From Bradyrhizobium sp. 1(2017) (lineage in GTDB: Bacteria; Pseudomonadota; Alphaproteobacteria; Rhizobiales; Xanthobacteraceae): a DNA stretch of 64,000 nucleotides. Shown piece after piece: positions 9,531 to 18,417 of this stretch. The stretch lies in contig NZ_CP050022.2 in assembly GCF_011602485.2 (NCBI RefSeq), forward strand, positions 7,274,001-7,338,000. Reading direction: 5' to 3'. Below the pieces are notes generated by a model. That model searched no databases and had not been told where the DNA came from. It was given only the letters and a program-made list of their open reading frames with translations. The position numbers and the translations under genes were made by a program. How positions within the stretch are numbered: position 1 is the stretch's first letter; each line of letters opens with the position of its first letter.

Positions 9531-9680
9531 GTGCTCGATCACTTCAACGCACAGACAAACCAGATCGAATATGCCTACCTTTCGCGGCTCCCCGTTGAAC
9601 CTATCGACGGCATCCCCGATCGACACTTTCATCCCGCAGAGCCGAGCGCCGTACCGCTGACGGTGGCAACGCAGTTCTGA
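9531..9680 (+). CDS. Possible 49-residue protein or gene fragment
   Basis: From a GTG, the frame reads VLDHFNAQTNQIEYAYLSR and then PVEPIDGIPDRHFHPAEP, a composition more protein-like than the other frames here. There is no ribosome-binding site, and it may be the tail of a lost gene. The remainder of 9308-9796 shows nothing else I can support. Confidence 0.25.
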   Translation: MLDHFNAQTNQIEYAYLSRLPVEPIDGIPDRHFHPAEPSAVPLTVATQF

Positions 9681-9796
9681 TCTGTCGTGTACTGCTCTGG
9701 AGTCGGCCTTGAAGACACAAGCCGAAGTCGTGATCGGCAGCGCTTTCGGTCTACTTTAATCCTGAAAGCAGACCATCCGAACAGCCTGACGATGGT

Positions 9797-9895
9797 CAGC
9801 TATGGGCCAACAGGCGTCTTGATCCAAATGGCCTCGAAAGCCTGCTACCGTATGATAACGGCAGTGGTGGGCTACTGTTCTCTCCCTTCAGGAGA
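9797..9895. repeat. Dispersed GTCAGCTAnGGGCCAA repeat, copy with long flank
   Basis: This segment contains GTCAGCTATGGGCCAACAG and a following run (from GATCCAAATGGCCTCG through AACGGCAGTGGTGG to CTCCCTTCAGGA) that recurs at 24548-24648 with few changes. Shorter relatives of the first part lie near 22951, 23040, 24547 and 26190, and of the inverted half near 26284. It looks like an intergenic repeat and not a coding sequence. Confidence 0.6.
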
Positions 9896-9902
9896 GGGGC
9901 TA

Positions 9903-10103
9903 CTACGCCAGCAGCCGTGCGACAGCCTGGGCAAGCAGAAAGAGCACGTACAGCCAGCCGGACATCGCGATGGCTATGGTAGCAAAGAAGAGTGAGCCGA
10001 GGACTAAGTCAACCAATCTCCCGCTCGCGGCCTTGAGAGGTGTTGTCGGCGGGATCGAGGCGGGTGCGATCGGGAAGTGTTCGACGCCGAACGGGTGGGC
10101 CAT
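9903..10103 (-). CDS. Small membrane protein
   Basis: A 66-residue protein starting at the ATG at 10103, with GAGGGGCAAAG as ribosome-binding site; a second ATG at 10118 is possible. The C-terminal half, LVDLVLGSLFFATIAIAMSGWLYVLFLLAQAVARLL, is one long or two short transmembrane helices, so the protein should sit in the inner membrane. The N-terminal part is Pro-rich and probably unstructured. It is preceded by a copy of the shared upstream element (10123-10188). The corresponding gene is missing from the second, duplicated locus near 24650. Confidence 0.65.
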   Translation of the reverse strand: MAHPFGVEHFPIAPASIPPTTPLKAASGRLVDLVLGSLFFATIAIAMSGWLYVLFLLAQAVARLLA

Positions 10104-10122
10104 CTTTGCCCCTCTCATGGCT

Positions 10123-10188
10123 GGCAGGGGAGCGCAAAAGCGGTCTCCCGGCCACCGACGCCTGCAGGAAGAGCCCTGATCGGTGACG
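10123..10188 (-). promoter_or_regulatory. Shared upstream element, copy 1
   Basis: On the plus strand this contains GGGAGCGC, then GTCTCCCGGCCACCGACGCC, then GATCGGTGACG. It matches the order of the other copies, most closely the one at 25937. It lies directly 5' of the small membrane protein gene ending at 9903. It is more diverged than the core copies. Confidence 0.5.
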
Positions 10189-10427
10189 CGTCTTCAATGC
10201 GCGATGATAGGCAGGGTTCAATTCGTCCCTGACAAGTGCCATTCTGCTCCATTCAGGGATACCGGTTCGCTCCTCAGGGCTGCCCACGGAGAAGCACCGC
10301 GAGAAGCGTGGCAGAAAGCAACGCCAGCCAGCATCAGCGAAACAACAATAGAGGCGAAGTGCCAATCTATGTCGCCGCGTCCGGCCCGCATTGTGTCTCT
10401 ACCATGCCAGTCGTGCGCCTCAAAAGA

Positions 10428-10574
10428 TTACAAGCCCCGCCTTCTTATCTCGTCCTCGATTTCTTTAAGAGCCTTGAGGATTTTGGGACCATCCATGTCC
10501 TCAAGCGCGGCGCGCTTAAGGCGCTCCACGATCGTCAGCTCAGCCTTCGAAGAAGGTCCAGCCCCGCTTTCCAT
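10428..10574 (-). CDS. 48-residue charged helical protein
   Basis: The ATG at 10574 has GGGGAGA eight nt upstream. The protein begins MESGAGPSSKAELTIVERL and ends KEIEDEIRRRGL, a short predicted helical hairpin rich in Lys and Glu. Two relatives support it as a real gene: a copy at 24649 broken by a 2-nt deletion, and a diverged frameshifted copy at 26807. No function is recognised. Confidence 0.6.
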   Translation of the reverse strand: MESGAGPSSKAELTIVERLKRAALEDMDGPKILKALKEIEDEIRRRGL

Positions 10575-10603
10575 CGCCGTCTCCCCTTCCTAGGTTCGTG
10601 GCG

Positions 10604-10621
10604 TCAATCGGTGACCGAGAG
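10604..10621 (+). promoter_or_regulatory. Shared upstream element core, reversed orientation
   Basis: The plus strand reads TCAATCGGTGACCGAGAG, followed by GCTCCCGC 9 nt later. This is the same order as the other copies but on the opposite strand. What follows is ATG plus three codons and a stop, so no gene is left on that side. It may be a relic. Confidence 0.45.
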
Positions 10622-10651
10622 CCGAGATGCTCCCGCTTTCATGCCTGGGGG

Positions 10652-10828
10652 CTAGTGACGGAGCCTGTCCTTGTTCTTCTGGATGGGAGGCGTGCTGGGA
10701 TTTAGCTTGCTCCAGAAGTGGTTCAGGACGGCGTTGATGGCCCAGTCGCTCTTGTTCGCCACTCTCGTTCGAAAGTCGATTATTCTCTTCACGCGATTGC
10801 GCGCACGGGATTGAAGGTGTCCCATCAT
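10652..10828 (-). CDS. 58-residue small basic protein (copy 1)
   Basis: The ATG at 10828 overlaps the stop of the upstream 61-residue gene as ATGA, so the two are probably translationally coupled. The protein reads MMGHLQSRARNRVKRIIDF, then RVANKSDWAINAVLNHFW. A basic N-terminal half is followed by a NKSDxxI...LNHF motif that recurs in the frameshifted gene at 12405. An almost identical copy is at 24871. Function is unknown; the basic N-terminus could bind nucleic acid. Confidence 0.55.
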   Translation of the reverse strand: MMGHLQSRARNRVKRIIDFRTRVANKSDWAINAVLNHFWSKLNPSTPPIQKNKDRLRH

Positions 10829-11010
10829 GTCGGAGCCTGCAGGCCCCGCGATGAAACCCACTGGTTGATTTGAATAGCCACTTCGGCCTGACGAACCTTC
10901 TGCAGCAAGTCGTCCCGGTCCTTGCCAGGCCGCAGTCCTTCGGCCTGATCGCGCCCGCGTTGCGCAAATTGGGAAAGCCGTTCTGACAGTTTTAAAATCC
11001 GAGATTGCAT
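10825..11010 (-). CDS. WxSxGLxAPT-family small helical protein (copy 1)
   Basis: A 61-residue protein with CAGGGAG ahead of its ATG. It is a long charged helix (LSERLSQFAQRGRDQAEGL, then LLQKVRQAEVAIQINQW) ending in VSSRGLQAPT. The pattern of a helical body, QAE, then (D/N)xW(L/V)xSxGLxAPT is shared with the genes at 12630 and 22368. This is a small family common in Bradyrhizobium with no known function. It is the first gene of a two-gene unit with the overlapping 58-residue gene and is preceded by the shared upstream element. Confidence 0.7.
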   Translation of the reverse strand: MQSRILKLSERLSQFAQRGRDQAEGLRPGKDRDDLLQKVRQAEVAIQINQWVSSRGLQAPT

Positions 11011-11032
11011 AGCGCTGCTCCCTGTCCGGTTG

Positions 11033-11089
11033 GGCGGGAGCACAATACTCTCAGTCACCGATAGAAGCCGTGGGCCGAGCGGTGATGAA
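11033..11089 (-). promoter_or_regulatory. Shared upstream element, copy 2
   Basis: Plus strand: GGCGGGAGC, then CTCTCAGTCACCGA, then GCGGTGATG. TCACCGA and CGGTGA form an inverted repeat about 31 nt across. The element ends 22 nt before the start codon of the 61-residue gene, leaving just room for its ribosome-binding site. It could be a promoter-operator or the 5' leader of the transcript. Confidence 0.65.
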
Positions 11090-11149
11090 GCGACTAGACG
11101 CCCTATTCGGCAGGGAGTCGACCTAATTCGGTTAGGGCGCTTCGAATTG

Positions 11150-11308
11150 TCAATTCGGTGTACGAAGTAGGTAAAACAGGGCGCTATTCCCTTCTATCTG
11201 AGCCGTTTCCCGCGAAGTCTCATGGCCGCTCATCAGCAGGGCGTCGTCTTCCCAAACCTGCCACTCCCACTTCTGCGGGAGAAGAGCGTCCAGCCTCACC
11301 TCAAGCAT
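11150..11308 (-). CDS. 52-residue small protein (copy 1)
   Basis: The ATG at 11308 has GCGAGG upstream; an in-frame GTG at 11335 would add nine residues. The sequence MLEVRLDALLPQKWEWQVWE then GHETSRETAQIEGNSALFYLL reads as a beta hairpin plus helix. The same frame is intact in the second copy at 25369. It is preceded by the shared upstream element. Function is unknown. Confidence 0.65.
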   Translation of the reverse strand: MLEVRLDALLPQKWEWQVWEDDALLMSGHETSRETAQIEGNSALFYLLRTPN

Positions 11309-11349
11309 GCGCCTCGCGGGAATTCTGTGGGCCACACAGCGTATATCCG

Positions 11350-11389
11350 CTCTCAGTCACCGATATATGCTACTGGCCTTGCGGTGATG
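11350..11389 (-). promoter_or_regulatory. Shared upstream element, copy 3
   Basis: Core CTCTCAGTCACCGAT followed by TGGCCTTGCGGTGATG, an inverted repeat TCACCGA/CGGTGA. It precedes the 52-residue gene. The GCGGGAGC part is not preserved here. Confidence 0.6.
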
Positions 11390-11495
11390 CCGAAACGCTA
11401 GCACGGCACCAATGACATTGTCTGTATAGATCTTGTCCGCTTTCGAGTGGCAACAGCACCACAGGGGCTCGGGCTATTGCTATCGCCCACTCCCT

Positions 11496-11687
11496 TCAAG
11501 GAAGTTCATCGCTCTTCGGGTCGTGTGCGTCCAAAAGACGAGGCTTGAGCGGCGGCTGTTGCAGCAAAGCGGTCGACCGAGCAAGAAGCTCGCGTGACAC
11601 AGCGATCGCTTCTGCGAGCTCAGAGGCTTGCGTTAATCGGCGCTCGATCAGCTCATTGTAGCGTTCGAGAAGAAGATAGAAACACAT
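11496..11687 (-). CDS. 63-residue helical protein
   Basis: The ATG at 11687 has a strong GGGAGGG ribosome-binding site. The protein, MCFYLLLERYNELIERRLTQ then ASELAEAIAVSRELLARSTALLQ, is a single amphipathic helix or coiled coil followed by a Pro-rich tail. Its stop lies exactly where the long duplication ends, so it has no second copy. It resembles the decayed gene at 25740 in the SRELLxRS part. No function is recognised. Confidence 0.55.
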   Translation of the reverse strand: MCFYLLLERYNELIERRLTQASELAEAIAVSRELLARSTALLQQPPLKPRLLDAHDPKSDELP

Positions 11688-11793
11688 CGGGCCCTCCCTG
11701 ACCGCCGCGGGGCACGAATGTCTCCGCCGCGAAGCCTGCGAGCCTTAACTGCCCGATTTTGGATTAGGTTAGAGGGTGGGTGGCAATCACAGG

Positions 11794-11934
11794 TTAGTGC
11801 GCGCATTCCTCGTTTTCTGCGCAAATCCGGTATTCCTCGGCGATCTCTAGGAGCGCCTCCCGCGCACGCGGATCGGAGGCCAACGCCGCCTGTGTGCGTG
11901 CGGATGCTTCTAGCTGTCGGAGAACGCTTGGCAT
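11794..11934 (-). CDS. 46-residue protein, possibly the 3' part of a broken gene
   Basis: The frame reads MPSVLRQLEASARTQAALAS then REALLEIAEEYRICAENEE. The AREALLEIAEEY pattern is that of short rhizobial helical proteins which normally start further upstream with a (S/E)YYxxAKR segment. That segment does exist here (about 11935-11950) but in another frame, so a single frameshift may have split the gene. Confidence 0.4.
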   Translation of the reverse strand: MPSVLRQLEASARTQAALASDPRAREALLEIAEEYRICAENEECAH

Positions 11935-12008
11935 GCGCGTAGTATTCCGACCTGGGCGACGGCGGCATTTAACTAGGTTACCGCGACGGGCCGGTGAGCC
12001 CAGTCCTT

Positions 12009-12235
12009 TCAGGGTCGCGCGCGCGGCGGTGGCTCGAACCGCTCTATCTTCTCGTATAGCTCGACAGCGTGTCCGTCCACAAACTGCTGGGCGCTCTTGC
12101 GCGCGCTGTCCTCGTCTTCACAAACGAAGTCGATCCGGCTGGTCTGCTGGGAACTCCTGCGCCGACCACAGCACAGTATGCTTGCTCCGCATCGTTGCGG
12201 GAGTTGTATACTGCTACTACGCATTGTCCTTGCAT
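12009..12235 (-). pseudogene. Frameshifted relative of the YRAYI...CEDEExAxxxAQ family
   Basis: The 3' part, RIDFVCEDEDSARKSAQQFV then GHAVELYEKIERF, matches the intact protein at 23496 (FECADDEEAKAKAAQMLDGHDLEVW). The 5' part (MQGQCVVAVYNSR) is in a different frame. I therefore call it a broken gene. The intact family is small and of unknown function. Confidence 0.5.
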
Positions 12236-12404
12236 GATTGCCTCCTCTATGGGACGTGCCTCAACGCGAGCTCCGGCGCATCGTTCTTAGATTTCTGGCA
12301 CAGTAGTCGCGCACGAAGCCTTACATTGCACTCGGGCATAAGTGGCAGCACGCGAAACATGGAGTTGGCGCTGAGGATGATCGACGGTGAAGAGATTGGC
12401 AAAG

Positions 12405-12633
12405 TCATGCTGAGCACAACGATGGATACGGCTTCGCATAAGGTGCGATCAAAGGTGGCGTGTGCAGCACTGGTTTGCACTCGTGTTGCTCGGGCGGCAC
12501 TTCTGTCACAGTTTGCTGGAAGTGATTGAGCGCCGCTTTGATTGTCGTGTCGGACTTATTCGACCTTCGCTTACGGAAGCCGGCTATCTTCCTAATGCCA
12601 ACAAAGCACATGAGAGCGGTAATGGCCTGTCAT
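12405..12633 (-). pseudogene. Frameshifted relative of the 58-residue NKSD...LNHF protein
   Basis: The start ATG overlaps the stop of the gene at 12630 as ATGA, exactly as in the pair at 10825/10652. The first residues MTGHYRS match MMGHLQS, but the frame then closes. RKRRSNKSDTTIKAALNHF continues in another frame. The gene order is thus conserved while this member is broken. Confidence 0.6.
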
Positions 12634-12830
12634 GTCGGTGCTCGCAAGCCGGGAGATGAAAGCCACTCGTCGATGTCAGAGGCATTCTCGGCCTGTCGTG
12701 CCTTGCGAAGGAATCGTTCGCGCTCGATGCCGGGATGAGCGCTTTTTGCCATCTTGCGACGACGTTGCGCTTCTTCGTTTAGGCGTTGATAAAGCGAGGT
12801 AGATTGCTTGAAGCGATTTCGTGCCTGCAT
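12630..12830 (-). CDS. WxSxGLxAPT-family small helical protein
   Basis: A 66-residue protein from the ATG at 12830, with AAGGAAG upstream. The basic helical body (MQARNRFKQSTSLYQRLNEE, ERERFLRKARQAENASDIDE) ends in WLSSPGLRAPT, the same closing motif as the genes at 10825 and 22368. It is preceded by the shared upstream element (12857-12910). Function is unknown. Confidence 0.7.
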   Translation of the reverse strand: MQARNRFKQSTSLYQRLNEEAQRRRKMAKSAHPGIERERFLRKARQAENASDIDEWLSSPGLRAPT

Positions 12831-12856
12831 AGCGCGCTTCCTTATTTGACGGAAAG

Positions 12857-12910
12857 CGGGAGCGTAAGGCTCTCAGTCACCGATAAATGCCATGGGCCGG
12901 GCGGCGATAG
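12857..12910 (-). promoter_or_regulatory. Shared upstream element, copy 4
   Basis: Plus strand: GCGGGAGC, CTCTCAGTCACCGATAAATG, CCATGGGCC and GCGGCGATAG. It lies 24 nt 5' of the start of the gene at 12630. The rest of the gap up to 13397 shows nothing I can support. Confidence 0.65.
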
Positions 12911-13397
12911 CTTTAATATAGATACTCCTCCGCGACCAAAACAGGGGGCGGCGGACAAATAAGCGTTGGAGGCGATCAGCTATACTCTGTAGATCAACTG
13001 TCCCCTAAATGAGAAGAGCGTGTGAGGTTGCTGGTCAATTTGGCTCACCTCGGAAAAGTTAAGAAATCAAAACAGACCGCTGCCAGTTTTCAAAACCGGC
13101 CATTAGGATCGGAAACAGGCCGGCACCTCCTAGCGCCTCAGGACAGATTGGCAACTCCAGGACTCTCCCGAACTCGACGGTCCGATCCGAGGTCTGTTGT
13201 GGGTCACGATCCGACCCGGGAAGGTCAGTTGTGGGCAAGCCTGCGCGCTGCCCACCTGTTTGGATTGAGCGCAGTACGCGTGACGGTAATACCTAATCGC
13301 ACCAACTGCCACGGCCCTGACATTCGGCTCGTTAGTCATTTCATCGGAGCCAACTAGCTGTTTGCTTGAGCCGATGGCGCGGGTCCGCCGAGGGTGA

Positions 13398-13505
13398 CTA
13401 CCACTGAATAGCTATTGCAGCGACGATCAACAGCCCGAAAAAGATCGGCAGCAATACCGGAGGTACGAGCCACTCACGAACATTGAATCTATCGGTATTC
13501 GACAT
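13398..13505 (-). CDS. 35-residue single-pass membrane peptide (paralogue 1)
   Basis: A short gene with AGGCGG before its ATG. The peptide reads MSNTDRFNVREWLVPPVLLP and continues IFFGLLIVAAIAIQW: a polar N-terminus, REWLVPP, then one hydrophobic helix of about 20 residues. A paralogue at 21287 differs at many silent and some replacement positions yet keeps the length and REWLVPPVLLPIFF. That is strong evidence of coding. It should insert in the inner membrane. It is preceded by the shared upstream element. Confidence 0.75.
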   Translation of the reverse strand: MSNTDRFNVREWLVPPVLLPIFFGLLIVAAIAIQW

Positions 13506-13525
13506 TTGGGACCGCCTTTTTAAAA

Positions 13526-13580
13526 CGGCGGGAGCGCAACACTCTCAGTCACCGACAATAGCCAGGGGACGCGCTGATAT
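13526..13580 (-). promoter_or_regulatory. Shared upstream element, copy 5
   Basis: Plus strand: GGCGGGAGCGC then CTCTCAGTCACCGACAATAG. The distal CGGTGA half-site is replaced by GCTGATATG. The element ends about 20 nt before the 35-residue gene. Confidence 0.65.
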
Positions 13581-13735
13581 GAGGAACATGGTGACGCCCC
13601 CGCCGAATAACGAGGCCGGTCGCAACTTTATTGTCGTGAGCAGGTTGTAATCCGATTCTAGAGTAGCCATTTACGGGTTAGCGCGGCGGACCACTTTCAG
13701 CTCTTCCCGTTGCGCAAACTTGATCGGATCCAACC

Positions 13736-13996
13736 GTGATCGAGTTTCCAAACTATAGTCGTTCATATGACCGAACGCGCCATGCCGTGCGTTTTTGGGG
13801 ATACGATAGCGCGCTAGAGGCATCGTTTTTCATAGAGGAAGACGCGCTGAGGCGACTTGAACCCAACGCTCACCGCAATGAATCGGGTTTCCTGAACGCA
13901 TTCGATTCCAATCGTGATGTGATATGTGCCGCCGCTGCCAGTGTGTACGTCCGCGGCAGCAGGGGTTCTTACGATCTGGTCGCCGCTAATTTTTGA
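13736..13996 (+). CDS. DUF1488 family protein
   Basis: An 86-residue protein from a GTG. It follows the DUF1488 pattern: (I/L)xFPNxSRSYD, AVRFWGYDSA, SFFIEEDALRR, then FDSNRDVICAAAASVY and GSYDLVAANF. The family is found mainly in rhizobia and Burkholderia and has no settled function. It diverges from the 35-residue membrane peptide gene and lies 100 bp upstream of groES in the same direction. A frameshifted paralogue in the same relative arrangement is at 21642. Confidence 0.85.
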   Translation: MIEFPNYSRSYDRTRHAVRFWGYDSALEASFFIEEDALRRLEPNAHRNESGFLNAFDSNRDVICAAAASVYVRGSRGSYDLVAANF

Positions 13997-14099
13997 AATG
14001 AAGACTCACGTCTTAATGGACGCGGAGGACTTTGTTTACGGCACGTAGTTCATTACGACTTCCAATCCAGAAATATTTACAAAAGCCAGGGAGAATTGC

Positions 14100-14417
14100 A
14101 TGAAATTCCGTCCGCTCCATGACCGCGTCGTGGTCAAGCGCATAGAGGCCGAAGTCAAGACCACTGGTGGCATCATCATTCCGGACACTGCCAAGGAGAA
14201 GCCCTCCCAGGGCGAAGTCATCGCCGTCGGCCCCGGTGGCCACGACGAAGCCGGCAAGCTGATGCCGATCGACGTGCAGGTCGGCGATCGCGTGCTGTTC
14301 GGCAAGTGGTCGGGAACCGAGGTCACGATCGACGGCCGGGAGCTGTTGATCATGAAGGAGAGCGACATTATGGGCGTTCTCACGGATCTGCCGGCCGCCA
14401 AGAAGAAGGTCGCGTAA
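14100..14417 (+). CDS. groES: Co-chaperonin GroES
   Basis: A 105-residue co-chaperonin that caps the GroEL ring. It begins [20 protein letters not shown], with the mobile loop around [20 protein letters not shown] and the roof hairpin nearby. The ribosome-binding site is AGGGAG. groEL follows after 140 bp, giving the usual bicistronic operon. The upstream 100 bp show no CIRCE inverted repeat (TTAGCACTC-N9-GAGTGCTAA) and no clear -24/-12 promoter, so control is probably different from the HrcA-regulated copy. Bradyrhizobia carry several groESL operons; this one lies among accessory genes. Confidence 0.98.
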   Translation: MKFRPLHDRVVVKRIEAEVKTTGGIIIPDTAKEKPSQGEVIAVGPGGHDEAGKLMPIDVQVGDRVLFGKWSGTEVTIDGRELLIMKESDIMGVLTDLPAAKKKVA

Positions 14418-14536
14418 GCGCCAGCCAGTTTTCCTTACCCTGGGGATTCGGCGTGGCCGGGTTCTCGAAGGATGAGGCCCGCAATTCAAATCTCATCCCT
14501 CAAGAGCTCGCCAGTTGCGCGGTCTTTGGGATCTGA

Positions 14537-16207
<1,671 letters not shown>

Positions 16208-16380
16208 GTCAACCCGCTCATGGCCGAACTGCAGACAAGAGAAAGGATGGACCGATTTTCGGGAGGCAGAATGAAGCTCAAAAGGAAGGGCACGTAAGTT
16301 GAGACTCGCCTGCGTAGCTCGCAGTCCGGCGAACTCTTCCGAGGAAGCTTTTTATCTCTTGCCGAGGCGCCCAAGCGAAA

Positions 16381-16403
16381 AGCCCGGCCACGAGGGCCGG
16401 GCT
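16381..16403. terminator. Strong hairpin downstream of groEL
   Basis: AGCCCGGCC-ACGAG-GGCCGGGCT is a perfect 9-bp stem. It follows groEL by about 175 bp. The T-run lies on the minus-strand side (TTTT after the stem), so it may also stop transcription arriving from the right. The rest of 16208-16708 shows no gene I can support. Confidence 0.65.
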
Positions 16404-16708
16404 AATCTGTAGTATATTTCAAGTCAGACAATGCATGGAATAAATCCGGAAGAGACGTCGCAGTCTGGTCCAAAAGGAACACCTGAAACGATATTGCGCC
16501 GCCCGCGCTCAACTGCGAAAGGCAGAGGATCTCATGTATCTCCAGGAGCATCGCGGCGCAGATGCTGGCTGGAGGGCCCTGGCGCCAGACTGCAGCGAAC
16601 GGCGTATCAGGCGATCCGAAGGTGAGCAATTTGGTACAGACGCCGATCACTCGACGTGTCTACCCTCCTTAACGGGTGAAGCACGTACCTCCAAGCAAGG
16701 TGAAAATC

Positions 16709-17092
16709 ATGGAAATCTCTAGGGAGACAAAAGCTGCCGTGCGGCCGGCACTGTGGGGAGCCTTGGCCGGAGCAATTGCTCTGGCAATCGTGGGTTTCAG
16801 CTGGGGCGGCTGGGTGACAGGTGGGACCGCCGAGACGCTCGCGAAGAATAGTGCTGCGACGGCTGTCGTGGCAGCTCTCACACCGATCTGCGTTGAGAAA
16901 TTTCGACAAGCCGCCGATGCATCGGCGAATCTGGTCGAAATGAAGAAGGCGACCTATTCATGGGACCAGAGCAAATTCGTCGAAAAAGGCGGTTGGGCTA
17001 CGATGCCGGGAAGCACTGAGCCAAACTCAGCCGTTGCAAAAGCTTGTGCCGAATCGCTTGGTAGCAACAAGGCTGTGGAACTGCGCGGATAA
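16709..17092 (+). CDS. Conserved membrane-anchored hypothetical protein
   Basis: A 127-residue protein from the ATG at 16709, with AAGGTGA upstream; an earlier in-frame start at 16676 lacks a signal. It has an N-terminal transmembrane helix (about residues 12-35, VRPALWGALAGAIALAIVGF then SWGGWV) and a second weakly hydrophobic stretch. A soluble C-terminal part contains two Cys (PICVEKFRQ, KACAESLG). It looks like a periplasmic protein held by one helix. I do not recognise a named family. Confidence 0.7.
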   Translation: MEISRETKAAVRPALWGALAGAIALAIVGFSWGGWVTGGTAETLAKNSAATAVVAALTPICVEKFRQAADASANLVEMKKATYSWDQSKFVEKGGWATMPGSTEPNSAVAKACAESLGSNKAVELRG

Positions 17093-17418
17093 TCAAGCAA
17101 GTCCGCGCGCGGCGGAAATCTGCGCATAGACGCGCCAGCCCCTCGAATATGTCTGCATCTCGCGCAGTGGAAGGGAGTCTTGCAAGGCTGACCAGACAGT
17201 TGTCGCTAGATGGTCAATCCCTAAAACTCTCGCATCGACTTTGAACAAACAGCTCGAGGACGCCGAAATCCGTGAAGTGCACGTCGAGTCGAACGCTTCC
17301 TCTTGTCATTTCAGTTCCCAAATTGTCGCACGCCACGCGCCTTCCTCCAGGTTAACATCCTTTTCTAATTGTGGTAGTGTGACAGCGTGTTAACGGTCCA
17401 ACGAACGAAAGTCCTGCC
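17093..17418. other. Intergenic region 5' of the Crp/Fnr gene
   Basis: Two copies of GTTAAC flank a TGTGA half-site 17-60 nt upstream of the regulator start. This could be an autoregulatory site, but no full Crp/Fnr palindrome (TGTGA-N6-TCACA or TTGAT-N4-ATCAA) is present. Nothing else is seen. Confidence 0.25.
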
Positions 17419-18096
17419 TTGGTGAAAACGGCGAAGGACTTGTTTGAACCCAAAGCCTTCCTTGCCAAGGTCGGGGCCGGAAAATCGATCTTGAAATTTG
17501 GCAAAGGTCGGAACGTGTTCGCGCAGGGAGATGTCGCGGACGCGGTATTCTACATTCAAGAGGGAAAGATCAAGCTAACGGTCGTTTCGGACCAAGGGAA
17601 GGAAGCCGTCGTCGGGATTCTGGAGCCGGGACAATTCTTTGGCGAGGGCTGCCTCAATGGTCATCCATTGCGTATTGCCACTACTACGGCAATGGATGCC
17701 TGTGTCATAACGAGAATATCAAAGACGGCAATGATTGCAGCGCTCGAAGGCAAGCCGAAGTTCTCTCAATTGTTCATGGCGTATTTGCTCGCGCGCAACA
17801 GCCGGATTGAAGAAGACTTGATTGACCAACTCTTCAATTCGAGCGAGAAGCGCTTGGCGCGCCTGTTGCTTCTGCTGGCAAATTTCGGCAAGGAATCCAG
17901 CTCGCAGCCAATTGGCGTCAATATCAGCCAGGAAACGCTGGCCGAAATGATCGGTGCAACCCGATCACGGGTTAGCTTCTTCATGAACAAGTTCCGTAAG
18001 CTCGGCTTCATCAGCTACAATGGAAAGATCGAGGTTCATAGCTCGCTTCTGAACGCGGTTCTGCGCGACAAATCCGAGATAGACCGGAAGGATTGA
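17419..18096 (+). CDS. Crp/Fnr-family transcriptional regulator
   Basis: A 225-residue regulator with an N-terminal cyclic-nucleotide-binding-like beta barrel (about residues 20-115: NVFAQGDVADAVFYIQEGK, VGILEPGQFFGEGCL). A dimer helix follows, and then a C-terminal winged helix (ISQETLAEMIGATRSRVSFF, MNKFRKLGFI). There is no N-terminal Cys cluster, so it is not an Fnr-type oxygen sensor. The ligand cannot be read from the sequence. A GTG start is used. It is transcribed toward the DUF2061 gene (convergent). Confidence 0.92.
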   Translation: MVKTAKDLFEPKAFLAKVGAGKSILKFGKGRNVFAQGDVADAVFYIQEGKIKLTVVSDQGKEAVVGILEPGQFFGEGCLNGHPLRIATTTAMDACVITRISKTAMIAALEGKPKFSQLFMAYLLARNSRIEEDLIDQLFNSSEKRLARLLLLLANFGKESSSQPIGVNISQETLAEMIGATRSRVSFFMNKFRKLGFISYNGKIEVHSSLLNAVLRDKSEIDRKD

Positions 18097-18171
18097 CCGC
18101 CGCGCGACGAAGTCGAGCGTATGACCGATCGCCGGGCCAAACGCGTGATATCCGCCCACTTGAATAGCGGA

Positions 18172-18417
18172 TCAGGGCGAACCGGACCCGCCGCCCGTTT
18201 GTCCTTGTTGGTCCCAGCGGATGACGGACCAGGCTCTTTCGTGCAGATAGTAGAGGATCATTTTAGTAACGGCCTCAGCACCGGCGATCGAACCTGCAAC
18301 CTTGACGCTACCGGTGAAGATGAAACTCAGTACGAAGGTGTCGATACTACCGGTGATCCTCCAGCTGACAGCTTTGACCATGGAGCGAAAATGGGAATCT
18401 CGCATCCGAATGAACAT
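18172..18417 (-). CDS. DUF2061 membrane protein
   Basis: An 81-residue protein with the DUF2061 pattern: RSMVKAVSWRITGSIDTFVL, FTGSVKVAGSIAGAE and KMILYYLHERAWSVI. It has two predicted transmembrane helices. The family is found across bacteria, sometimes fused to or beside sulfate assimilation proteins, and has no clear function. It is convergent with the Crp/Fnr gene. Confidence 0.85.
   Translation of the reverse strand: MFIRMRDSHFRSMVKAVSWRITGSIDTFVLSFIFTGSVKVAGSIAGAEAVTKMILYYLHERAWSVIRWDQQGQTGGGSGSP

Larger units (their letters stand above)
10440..11497. repeat. Long direct duplication, copy 1
   Basis: About 1.05 kb that recurs almost unchanged 14,219 bp downstream (24656-25716). It spans most of the 48-residue gene, the overlapping 58- and 61-residue genes, the 52-residue gene and three copies of the upstream element. 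Seen differences are a 2-nt indel near 10510 and single-base changes (for example near 10451, 10608 and 10663). The right edge is at the CACTCCCTTC motif; beyond it the two loci are unrelated. Confidence 0.9.

Noticed and set aside
13022..13357. A 111-codon plus-strand frame in the gap before the 35-residue peptide gene
   Set aside because: No ribosome-binding site, no paralogue in the duplicated block, and unstructured composition.
13997..14099. NifA or sigma-54 control of groESL
   Set aside because: GGCACG occurs near 14040, but the matching GC at -12 spacing and a TGT-N10-ACA site are absent.
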